From assembly GCF_002072175.1 (NCBI RefSeq), contig NZ_MVIV01000012.1:1-57823 (forward strand): a stretch of 57,823 bases of DNA, written 5' to 3'. A program made the translations under genes and the position numbers. The first letter of the stretch is position 1. Every line of letters starts with the position of its first letter. The notes beneath the pieces were generated by a model, which saw only the letters and a list, made by a program, of their open reading frames with translations, was not told the DNA's origin and made no database searches. The DNA is from Actinomyces gaoshouyii (GTDB lineage: Bacteria > Actinomycetota > Actinomycetes > Actinomycetales > Actinomycetaceae). Below are positions 44,404-51,966 of this stretch, piece after piece.

Positions 44404-44435
44404 GATGCCCGGCACCGATCGAGGTGCCGGGCATC
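44404..44435 (-). terminator. Strong hairpin after the DUF349 gene
   Basis: GATGCCCGGCACC and GGTGCCGGGCATC form a perfect 13-base-pair stem around a 6-base loop, 30 bases after the DUF349 stop on the minus strand. Confidence 0.7.
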
Positions 44436-44465
44436 AGCCGGTTCCTGAGGCGTCGCGCGCCCGGA

Positions 44466-46079
44466 TCAGGCCTGGGCCGAGCGCAGGACCTGGTCGAGCC
44501 AGGCGCGACGGGCGGTGAGCGCCGCCTCGGCCTCCGCGACCTTCTTGGCGTCCCCCGCGGCCTGGGCGGCGGCGAGGTCCTTCTCGAGCTCGGCGATCGA
44601 GTCCTGGAGCTGGCCGGCCAGGCCCTCGGCGCGGGCCTTGGTCTCCGGGTCGGTCCGGCGCCACTCGGCGTTCTCCGCCTCGCGGATCGCGTCCTCGACG
44701 GCGCGCATGCGTCCCTCGATCCGGCGCACGGCCGAGCGCGGCACGCGCCCCGCCTCCTCCCAGGCGTCCTGGATGGGGCGCAGGGCCTTCTTGGCGGCCT
44801 TGATGTCCTTGATCGGCAGCAGGGCCTCAGCCCTGGCCACGAGGGCCTCCTTGGTCTTGAGGTTCTCCGCGAACTCGGCGTCCACGGCCTCGTCCTTCGC
44901 CTTGCGGGCGTCGAAGAAGATCTGCTGGGCGGCGCGGAAGCGCGCCCACAGGGCGTCGTCCTCCTTGCGCGAGGCGCGGCCGGCCTTCTTCCACTCGTCC
45001 ATGAGCTCGCGGTACTTGGCGGAGGTGCCGGCCCAGTCCGTGGAGCCCGAGAGCTCCTCGGCCCGCTTGATGAGGGCCTCCTTGGCGGCCTTGACCTGCG
45101 ACTGCTTGGCGTCGAGCTCGGAGAAGAACTGGCGACGGCGGCGGTCGAAGGCGGTGCGGGCGTGGCTGAAGCGCTTCCACAGGGCGTCCTCGGTGGGGCG
45201 GTCCAGACGCGGCCCGCGACGCTGGGCCTCCTTCCACTTCTCCAGCAGGGCGCGCAGCTCGGCGCCGGAGTTCTTCCACTGGGTGCGCGCCGGGTCCTGC
45301 TCACTGATCTCCTCGGCGCGCTCGACGATGGCGGTGCGGTCCTTGAGGGCCTGCTCCTTGGCGGCGGCGCGCTCGGCGGCAACGGCCTCGCGGCGCTCCG
45401 CGGCGACTCCGCGCAGGGCGGAGAAACGGGCGCGCAGCCCATCGAGGTCCCCGACGGCGGCCGGTTCGACGAGCGAGGCCTCGATCGAGGCAATCGTCGT
45501 GTCGATGTCGTGGATGGAGAGCTGCGGCAGGCGCGTGGCGAAGAGGTCGATCGTCGCCTTGAGGTCGAGGTAGCGGCGCACGTAGAAGGCCATGGCCTCG
45601 GCGATCGGGGCATCCGGGAACTGGCCGACCTCGCGCTCGACGCCGCTGTCCTGGACGTAGACCTTGCCCTCGCCGTCGACACGGCCCCACTTGGCGGCGT
45701 CCATGGCCTCCTCGGGGTCGATCGGCGCCTCGTTCGTCGCTGCGGGCGAAGGCTGCTCGGCCGAGGCGGGGGCTGCGGCATCCGCAGCGTCGGCGCCGGC
45801 GGCCGGCTCGATGCTCGCGGCCTCGCCAGAGTCCTCGACGGCGGCCCCCTCCGAAGAGCTGGGGGTCTCGGAGGGCGCAGCCGGTTCGGCGGCTTCCTCG
45901 GTCCCCGTCCCCTCGGGCTCCGAGGCCCGGGCCGCTGTCCGGTCGATGGGTGCCTCGGCGGTCGTCGGCTCCGGCGCGCCCGCGGGGGCGGTGGTGGTCT
46001 CGGTGGTGGCGGAGGCGGGCTCCGACTCGGACGTGGCGGTGGGCTCCAGCTCGGCGGCGGGCTGCGTCTGCTCAGTCAC
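44466..46079 (-). CDS. DUF349 repeat protein
   Basis: A 537-residue protein. The first 120 residues are a Ala/Glu/Pro/Thr/Ser-rich acidic, probably disordered region. Then come helical DUF349 repeats, each about 70 residues, recognisable by the pattern W(K/A)-x-LRALLEKWKEAQRRGPR, LWKRFSHARTAFDRRRRQFF, YRELMDEWKKAGRASRKEDD and LWARFRAAQQIFFDARK; three to four copies are visible. The function is unknown. DUF349 proteins next to relA are common in actinobacteria. It starts at GTG with AAGGAG upstream and ends at a strong hairpin. Soluble and strongly helical; an RNA or ribosome-related role is speculation. Confidence 0.88.
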   Translation of the reverse strand: MTEQTQPAAELEPTATSESEPASATTETTTAPAGAPEPTTAEAPIDRTAARASEPEGTGTEEAAEPAAPSETPSSSEGAAVEDSGEAASIEPAAGADAADAAAPASAEQPSPAATNEAPIDPEEAMDAAKWGRVDGEGKVYVQDSGVEREVGQFPDAPIAEAMAFYVRRYLDLKATIDLFATRLPQLSIHDIDTTIASIEASLVEPAAVGDLDGLRARFSALRGVAAERREAVAAERAAAKEQALKDRTAIVERAEEISEQDPARTQWKNSGAELRALLEKWKEAQRRGPRLDRPTEDALWKRFSHARTAFDRRRRQFFSELDAKQSQVKAAKEALIKRAEELSGSTDWAGTSAKYRELMDEWKKAGRASRKEDDALWARFRAAQQIFFDARKAKDEAVDAEFAENLKTKEALVARAEALLPIKDIKAAKKALRPIQDAWEEAGRVPRSAVRRIEGRMRAVEDAIREAENAEWRRTDPETKARAEGLAGQLQDSIAELEKDLAAAQAAGDAKKVAEAEAALTARRAWLDQVLRSAQA

Positions 46080-46539
46080 GTTGTGCTCCTTCGTGGTTGA
46101 CGGGGCGAGGGAGGAATCTGATCCCTGTTCCGTTCGCGCCCGGCCTCGCCGGCCGGGTGGTCGTGCGCTGGCCCGGGAGGCGCCAGCACACCGAGCCTAC
46201 CGGCAACATCACTGAACTCCGAGCGCCGACCGCCCTTGATCACGGATGGGGGCGCCAGGACCGCCGGACCATGACCGCCGTTCCACTCGGGTGAGGCCGA
46301 GACCCTCGCCCGCCGCCTCGAACCGGACTCCGATCCGGCCGTCATCGAGCTTCTACCGCCGCTCAGGACCCATGCGAGTCGGGCCCATCGGCCCCGAGTC
46401 GACTCGAGCGCACGCGGGAGCCGCTATGGCGCATCTATGCGCAACTATGTAGAATTAGTTGCGTAGTGCGAAGGGGTCCAAGGTAAGGACTGCGGGAGGC
46501 CGCAGAAGCGCGGGCCGGAGAGGAAGCGAGGGCGAGAAG
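46080..46539. other. 460-base intergenic region between divergent genes
   Basis: It lies between the DUF349 gene (minus) and the antitoxin gene (plus). No gene is supported. The left part is GC-rich and presumably contains the DUF349 promoter, which I could not pinpoint. The right part (46420-46470) turns AT-richer and holds the antitoxin promoter and operator, plus a second small palindrome (GCGCAT-CT-ATGCGC, 46430-46443). Confidence 0.5.
46438..46465 (+). promoter_or_regulatory. Operator/promoter of the RES-Xre toxin-antitoxin module
   Basis: TGCGCAACTA and TAGTTGCGTA form an inverted repeat (9 of 10 paired) around 8 bases; the -10 hexamer TAGAAT (46450-46455) sits in the centre. Binding of the antitoxin here would block its own promoter, the usual autoregulation of such modules. 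Confidence 0.6.
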
Positions 46540-47118
46540 ATGACGCTGACCGTCGCGGATGTCTACGCGGAGCAGGGCCTCGACTACGACGAGGAGGCCC
46601 ACGCCCGCCAACTCCGGGCCATGCTGCGCAAGGCGCCACGGGGAATGGCCGTGGGGGAGACGATGCTCGCCGACCTCGTGGAGCGCGGAGGCCTGGACGA
46701 GCCCGCGCGTCTGCGCTCCTGGTCGGGGCGGGACGCCGCGAAGCTAGCCGCAGGCCATGCCGAAATGGTCATCAATCGGACCCTCGAGCTCACGCTCTCG
46801 GCCGCGCAGGCCGCGCAGGAGCTGGGCATCAGCCCCTCCCGCCTGTCCCACCGCGCCGCATCCACGCCGCTGGCCTCCACGGTGGTGGGCGGGCGCAAGC
46901 GCTACTGGCGCTGGCAGCTCGCCGCTGGGCGGGCACTGCCCCACCTGGGGGAGATCGTCTCGAGGCTGCCGGGGGACCTGGCGGGGATCGACATCGCCAC
47001 CATCATGACCTCGCCGGATGAATCGCTGGGCGGCCGCAGTCCCGTGGACCACCTCCTGCTCGGAGGCGACGCCGAGCCCGTCGTCGAGCTTCTCGACGCC
47101 GCCGCCCGCGCCGCCTGA
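46540..47118 (+). CDS. Xre/MbcA/ParS-like antitoxin
   Basis: A 192-residue DNA-binding protein and presumed antitoxin of the RES toxin that follows. A helix-turn-helix is visible in LTLSAAQAAQELGISPSRLS followed by a wing-like GGRKRYWRWQL; the C-terminus SLGGRSPVDHLLLGGDAEPV resembles the toxin-binding end of MbcA/ParS/Xre antitoxins. The start MTLTVADV at 46540 is used; the frame is open back to 46459. The toxin gene starts 19 bases downstream. The promoter carries an inverted repeat centred on the -10 box, consistent with self-repression. The module sits between DUF349 and the MBL-fold gene, a place where relatives usually have none. Confidence 0.82.
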   Translation: MTLTVADVYAEQGLDYDEEAHARQLRAMLRKAPRGMAVGETMLADLVERGGLDEPARLRSWSGRDAAKLAAGHAEMVINRTLELTLSAAQAAQELGISPSRLSHRAASTPLASTVVGGRKRYWRWQLAAGRALPHLGEIVSRLPGDLAGIDIATIMTSPDESLGGRSPVDHLLLGGDAEPVVELLDAAARAA

Positions 47119-47137
47119 GCGCCGCCGCACTCCCACC

Positions 47138-47803
47138 ATGCCCCTCGACGCTCCGAAAAACCCCAGTCGCCCGCCGTTGCCGCTCTTGATCGGGCCGGAG
47201 GACATCCACCTCCATCAGGGTCTGCTGTGGCGCATCCACCGCACGGCGGGGGAGTACCCGTCGGCCTGGAACGACTTCCGCTCCTACGGCCCCCTGACCA
47301 CCATGCGCTGGGACCCGCATCCTGGGCCCGTCGGCGATCACCCCGGGCATGGCGTGCTCTACACGGCCACAGACCTGCGCACGGCCGTCGCCGAGGTCTT
47401 CCAGGCGCAGCGCCGGGTCGACCCCATGGGGGCGGCCATCGCCGCGACCACCTTCGTCCCTGTCCGCCCGCTGCGGCTCCTGGCGCTCCTCGCCGAGGAC
47501 TCGCCCTGGCTGCTGCGCAACGGGGCCAGTCATTCCCTCATGGCCGCTCCCCGGGACACCTGCCGAGCCTGGGCCCGGGAGATCGCGCGGGCCGAGCCCG
47601 CCGACGGCCGGGGCCCGGTGGACGGGCTCTGGGCGGAATCCACGATGACGGGGCGCCCCATGGTGGTGCTCTTCGAGCGGGCCGCCTCCGCCCTGCCCGA
47701 GGAGCCCCGGGCCAGCGCCCTCCTGGCAGCGCCGGTCATGATGACGGCGCTGGCGGATATCAGTGCCTCCCTCGGCTGGGAGCTCGCCTGGCCGACGGCG
47801 TGA
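47138..47803 (+). CDS. RES-domain toxin (NAD+-degrading)
   Basis: A 221-residue RES-family protein. Characterised relatives (MbcT of M. tuberculosis, Res of other bacteria) destroy NAD+ and stop growth unless held by a cognate Xre/MbcA antitoxin. The conserved residues can be seen: Arg32 in LLWRIHR, Tyr75 and Glu86 in VLYTATDLRTAVAEVFQA, and a later ESTMTGRPMVVLFERA near the C-terminus. It lies 19 bases after the antitoxin gene, toxin second, as in most RES-Xre operons. No clear Shine-Dalgarno site precedes the ATG, which would keep toxin synthesis low. Intact as far as can be judged. Confidence 0.85.
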   Translation: MPLDAPKNPSRPPLPLLIGPEDIHLHQGLLWRIHRTAGEYPSAWNDFRSYGPLTTMRWDPHPGPVGDHPGHGVLYTATDLRTAVAEVFQAQRRVDPMGAAIAATTFVPVRPLRLLALLAEDSPWLLRNGASHSLMAAPRDTCRAWAREIARAEPADGRGPVDGLWAESTMTGRPMVVLFERAASALPEEPRASALLAAPVMMTALADISASLGWELAWPTA

Positions 47804-47877
47804 GTGACCCGCGCTTGGACCTCCTCCGCGCGCTCGGCGAGCGCAGGTGATCACGCGAGCGGCCCGGGGCGAGCGAC

Positions 47878-47883
47878 TACGCT
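47878..47883 (+). promoter_or_regulatory. -10 element of a leaderless MBL-fold gene
   Basis: TACGCT ends exactly 6 bases before the ATG at 47890; no ribosome binding site is present. Confidence 0.45.
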
Positions 47884-47889
47884 GGCCCC

Positions 47890-48711
47890 ATGATCCTCGA
47901 GCGCACGATCGCACCCGTCTTCGCCGCCAACTGCTACGTGCTCGCCCCCGCCCCCGCCGGCCCGGCCCTCGTCGTCGACCCGGGAGCGGGATCCGTGCGG
48001 GGCGCGATGGCCCTGCTCCGCTCCAACCGGCTCGCCCTCGGCGCGATCCTCCTCACCCACGGGCACGCCGACCACGTCTGGGACACCGCCGCTCTCATCG
48101 AGGCCGCCCGCGCGGAGGACATGCTCGCCATCGCCGACCCGCTCGCCCCCGAGGCCTCCGTCCCCGTCTACGTCCCCCAGCCCGATCTCCACCGCCTCGA
48201 CGACCCCGATGCCTCCACCGCCATCAGCGCCAACGGCATGGGCTTCGCCGACATGGCCGGCACCGCCTGGAGACGGCCTGCCGACGTCCGCGCCTTCCCC
48301 GCCGAGGGATTCGGCGCCGCCTTCGAGATCCTCCCGGGCCTGGGCCTCCAGGCCATCCCCGCTCCCGGCCACACCGAGGGCTCCACGCTCTTCTTCTTCA
48401 ACTCCCGTCTGGCGGACAACTACCTCCTCACCGAGGTCATCGACGACGACCCCGGCCACGCCGATGAGGAGCACGACTACCTCATGGCGCTAGCGGGCGA
48501 CGTCATCTTCAAGGGCTCCGTGGGCCGCACCGACCTGCCCGGCGGCGACCAGGTCCAGATGTGGGCGACCCTCCGCCTCCTGGCAAGCGCCGTCTCCCCG
48601 GAGACCATTCTCCTGCCCGGCCACGGGGCGGTGACCACCATGGAGCACGAGCACCACGGCAACCCCTACCTCGCCGAGGCCAAGATCCGTGGTGGGGATC
48701 GCAACGCCTGA
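47890..48711 (+). CDS. Metallo-beta-lactamase-fold hydrolase (glyoxalase II-like)
   Basis: A 273-residue MBL-fold enzyme. Metal ligands are in THGHADH (His57, His59, Asp61, His62), APGHTEGS, and LPGHGAVTT near the C-terminus, with a further conserved ALAGDVIFKGSVGRTDLPGG, typical of the hydroxyacylglutathione hydrolase-like branch. Actinobacteria lack glutathione, so the true substrate is probably another thioester or hydroperoxide. The gene precedes hisS, as Rv2581c does in M. tuberculosis. An insertion of about 40 residues after YVPQPD is present. Transcript probably leaderless. Confidence 0.9.
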   Translation: MILERTIAPVFAANCYVLAPAPAGPALVVDPGAGSVRGAMALLRSNRLALGAILLTHGHADHVWDTAALIEAARAEDMLAIADPLAPEASVPVYVPQPDLHRLDDPDASTAISANGMGFADMAGTAWRRPADVRAFPAEGFGAAFEILPGLGLQAIPAPGHTEGSTLFFFNSRLADNYLLTEVIDDDPGHADEEHDYLMALAGDVIFKGSVGRTDLPGGDQVQMWATLRLLASAVSPETILLPGHGAVTTMEHEHHGNPYLAEAKIRGGDRNA

Positions 48712-48754
48712 TACGCCCACCACCTGGCGAGCGCACCATGACACAATGCCCGCC

Positions 48755-50149
48755 ATGGCATCGAGCGTCCAGGCGCGTCAGGCGCAATCGTCCCTGTCCG
48801 GATTCCCCGAGTGGCTGCCCGCGGGCCGCATCGTCGAGCAGTCCTTCCTGGACGCCCTGCGCACCACCTTCGAACTGCACGGCTTCTGCGGCATCGAGAC
48901 CCGCGCCGTCGAGCCCCTGTCCGAGCTCGCCCGCAAGGGGGAGACCTCCAAGGAGGTCTACCTCCTCAACCGCCTCCAGGCCGAGACCGCCGATTCCGAG
49001 GAGGCCGACCCCGCCAAGCGCCTCGGCCTCCACTTCGATCTCACCGTCCCCTTCGCCCGCTACGTCCTCGACAATGCCGGCACCCTCACCTTCCCCTTCA
49101 AGCGCTACCAGATCCAGAAGGTCTGGCGCGGCGAGCGCCCCCAGGACGGCCGCTTCCGGGAGTTCATCCAGGCCGATATCGACATCGTCGGCGACGGCGC
49201 CCTCCCGCTGCACAACGACGTCGAGGTCCCGCTCATCATGCACGAGGCCCTGGCCGCCCTGCCCATCCCGCCGATCACCATCCACGTGTCCAACAGGAAG
49301 GTCGCCCAGGGGTTCTACCAGTCCATCGGAGTGGGCGACGACGAGCTCATCGAGGTCCTGCGCATCGTCGACAAGCTCGACAAGATCGGCCGCGACGCCG
49401 TGGCGGCCGAGCTCATCGATGCGGTCGGGCTGAGCGCCGATCAGGCGGAGCGCGCCCTTGACCTCGCCACCATCACCGGGACCAGCCCCAGGGCGATCGA
49501 CGCCGCTGTGCGCACGGCCCTGGGCGAGGCCGCCCCCTCCGAGATGCTCCTCGAGGGCCTGGCCGAGCTCGCCGGCCTCCTCGACACCGCCAACCTGCGG
49601 CGCCCCGGCGCGATCATCGCCGATCTCAAGATCGCCCGCGGCCTCGACTACTACACAGGCACCGTCTACGAGTCGTTCATGGCCGGCCACGAGGACCTCG
49701 GCTCGGTGTGCTCCGGCGGGCGCTACGACTCCCTGGCCTCCAACGGCAAGCGCACCTTCCCGGGTGTGGGCATCTCGATCGGCGTGTCCCGCCTTCTCGC
49801 CCGCGTCATCGGCGCGGGCCTCATCAAAGTCACCCGCGCCGTGCCCACTGCCGTGCTCGTGGCCGTCACCGACGAGGCCCACCGCGCCGACTCCGACGCC
49901 GTCGCCGACCGCCTTCGCCGGCGCGGGATCCCCGCCGACGTCGCCCCCAACGCCGCCAAGTTCGGCAAGCAGATCCGCTTTGCGGACAAGCGCGGCATCC
50001 CCTACGTCTGGTTCCCCGGCGCCCCCGGGGAGGGCGACTCCGTCAAGGACATCCGCTCCGGGGACCAGATTCCCGCCGACGCCGCCACCTGGCAGTGCCC
50101 CGAGGCTGACCTCGCCCCGCGCCTCGTGGCCCGCAGCGGCCGGGCCTGA
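48755..50149 (+). CDS. hisS: Histidyl-tRNA synthetase
   Basis: Class II synthetase of 464 residues. Motif 1 region FELHGFCGIETRAVEPL, then HFDLTVPFARYV, motif 2 KRYQIQKVWRGERPQDGRFREFIQADIDIVG-type segment, the His-A loop GLDYYTGTVYESF, motif 3 GGRYDSLA then GVGISIGVSRL, and a C-terminal anticodon-binding domain. Two in-frame ATGs (48746 and 48755) are possible; I use the second because a -10-like CACAAT lies 7 bases before it and no Shine-Dalgarno site is visible, suggesting a leaderless message. The GTPase gene pair follows after 8 bases. Confidence 0.95.
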   Translation: MASSVQARQAQSSLSGFPEWLPAGRIVEQSFLDALRTTFELHGFCGIETRAVEPLSELARKGETSKEVYLLNRLQAETADSEEADPAKRLGLHFDLTVPFARYVLDNAGTLTFPFKRYQIQKVWRGERPQDGRFREFIQADIDIVGDGALPLHNDVEVPLIMHEALAALPIPPITIHVSNRKVAQGFYQSIGVGDDELIEVLRIVDKLDKIGRDAVAAELIDAVGLSADQAERALDLATITGTSPRAIDAAVRTALGEAAPSEMLLEGLAELAGLLDTANLRRPGAIIADLKIARGLDYYTGTVYESFMAGHEDLGSVCSGGRYDSLASNGKRTFPGVGISIGVSRLLARVIGAGLIKVTRAVPTAVLVAVTDEAHRADSDAVADRLRRRGIPADVAPNAAKFGKQIRFADKRGIPYVWFPGAPGEGDSVKDIRSGDQIPADAATWQCPEADLAPRLVARSGRA

Positions 50150-50157
50150 GAGGCATC

Positions 50158-51966
50158 ATGGTCGCCCCTGGCACGCCACCTGGAGTCCCGGGCCTCTCCA
50201 ACGGCATCGGCGCACCGACCACCACCACCGCCCTGGAAGGGCTGGAAGCACGACTGGGCTCCGTCGATCTGCCCTACGCGCTGCCCGGTGCCGCCGAGGC
50301 CGCCACGCGCGCGGCCCTGGTCGCCGACCAGCTCGGCGACTACATCCTTCCCCGCCTCGCCAGCATCGACGCCCCACTGCTCGCCGTGGTCGGCGGCTCG
50401 ACGGGTGCCGGGAAATCCACCCTCGTGTCCTCCCTCATCCGCAGGCGCGTCGCCGCGGCCTCGGCCATCCGCCCGACCACGCGGCGCCCCCTGCTCCTCC
50501 ACGCCCCCGCTGACGAGCCCTGGTTCGTCTCCGACCGGGTCCTGGGCTCCCTGGCCCGCGTGCGCGTGCCCGAGGACGCCCCGCCCAGCGCGCCGATCAC
50601 CACCGCCGACGGCGAGTCCCCCGCCTCCTGGAGGGAGCTGGAGGTCCGCTCCTGCAGCGAGCTGCCCTCGGGGCTCGCGCTCCTGGACGCCCCCGACGTC
50701 GACTCCGTCGTCGATGAGAACCGCGAGCTCGCCGCCACCCTCCTGGCCTCCGCCGACCTGTGGGTGTTCGTCACCACGGCGGCCCGCTACGCCGATGCCG
50801 TGCCCTGGCGGCACCTGCGGGCCGCCGCCGAGCGGGACATCGTCGTTGCCGTCGTCCTCGACCGCGTTCCCGACGGCGCCGCTGCCGACGTCGAGGCCGA
50901 CCTGCGTCGCCGCCTCGCCTCCGCCGGGCTCGCCACGTCACCCGTCATCACCATCCCCGAGACTCCCCTGGACGCCGAGGGCCTCCTGCCCGTCCCGCTC
51001 ATCGCCCCCCTGCAGGACTGGCTCACCACCCTGGCCGCCGACGCCGAGGCCCGCCGCGACGTCGCCCGGCGGACGCTCACCGGGGCCCTGGGCAGCGCCT
51101 TGGCGCAGATCGAGCTGCTGGCTGACGAGCTCGACGCCCAGGCCCAGGAGCACCACGAGCTCGCCGAGGCGGCCTTCTCCGCCCATGCCGAGGCTGCGCA
51201 GCGGATCAACGCCGCCTGCGCCGACGGATCCATGCTGCGCGGCGAGGTCCTGGCCCGCTGGCAGGAGTACATCGGCGCCTCCGGGATGATCAAGGGACTC
51301 GAGACTCAGGTCGGGCGCATCCGCGATCGCCTCAGCGCCGCCCTGCGCGGCCGGCCGGGCCCCGCCCAGCGCGTCGAGAACGCCATCGAGTCCTCCCTGG
51401 CCACCCTCATCGTCGCCGAGGCTCAGCGCGCCTCGATCGCCACCGAGCGGGCCTGGCAGCGCGCCGGCACCGCGGCTGCCGCCCTGGAGACCGTTCGCGA
51501 GGTCCTTCCCGGCCAGGAGGTCCTCACCGAGCGGGCCACCGCCCTCGTCCACGAGTGGCAGGGAGATCTCCTGGGCCTCGTGCGGGCCGAGGGCGCCGAC
51601 AAGCGCCTCACCGCCCGGCTCATCTCGCTCGGCGTCAACGGGGTCGGCGTGGCCCTCATGATCGTCGTCTTCGCCCACACCGGGGGCCTGACCGGGGGAG
51701 AGATCGGTATCGCCGGGGGCACAGCCCTCGTCGCCCAGCGGCTCCTCGAGGCGATCTTTGGCGACCAGGCCATGCGCGCCATGGCCGAACGCGCGCAGAT
51801 CGACCTCGACGCCCGCGTCCACGCGCTCGTCAGCGAGCAGGCATCGTTCCTGGCCTCCGCCCTGCGCCGGCCCTCCCCCACGGGCCCCGAGCTGAGGCGG
51901 GCCGCGCGCGCTGCCGCCTCCGCTCTCGAGGCCACTAGCGGCGTTATCGGGGAGGGTCGCTCATGA
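50158..51966 (+). CDS. Dynamin-like GTPase, first of a pair
   Basis: A 602-residue P-loop GTPase. Walker A is GSTGAGKS (residues 80-87), switch/G3 is LLDAPDVDSV; the G4 position appears as VVLDRVPDG rather than a canonical NKxD. After the G domain there is a long helical region (about 280-460) and a hydrophobic hairpin (LISLGVNGVGVALMIVVFAHTGG, then GIAGGTALVAQRLLEAIFG) near residues 480-530, then a helical tail. This layout fits bacterial dynamin-like proteins that insert in membranes. The next gene overlaps by 4 bases and encodes another GTPase with membrane helices; such pairs recall Streptomyces DynA/DynB, which stabilise division septa. That identity is inferred. It follows hisS by 8 bases. 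Confidence 0.82.
   Translation: MVAPGTPPGVPGLSNGIGAPTTTTALEGLEARLGSVDLPYALPGAAEAATRAALVADQLGDYILPRLASIDAPLLAVVGGSTGAGKSTLVSSLIRRRVAAASAIRPTTRRPLLLHAPADEPWFVSDRVLGSLARVRVPEDAPPSAPITTADGESPASWRELEVRSCSELPSGLALLDAPDVDSVVDENRELAATLLASADLWVFVTTAARYADAVPWRHLRAAAERDIVVAVVLDRVPDGAAADVEADLRRRLASAGLATSPVITIPETPLDAEGLLPVPLIAPLQDWLTTLAADAEARRDVARRTLTGALGSALAQIELLADELDAQAQEHHELAEAAFSAHAEAAQRINAACADGSMLRGEVLARWQEYIGASGMIKGLETQVGRIRDRLSAALRGRPGPAQRVENAIESSLATLIVAEAQRASIATERAWQRAGTAAAALETVREVLPGQEVLTERATALVHEWQGDLLGLVRAEGADKRLTARLISLGVNGVGVALMIVVFAHTGGLTGGEIGIAGGTALVAQRLLEAIFGDQAMRAMAERAQIDLDARVHALVSEQASFLASALRRPSPTGPELRRAARAAASALEATSGVIGEGRS

Noticed and set aside
43659-46100. An 813-codon open frame on the plus strand across the AbiEi-like and DUF349 genes
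   Set aside because: It is antisense to two genes with recognisable products; its Gly/Leu/Arg-rich translation has no domain and arises from the high GC content.
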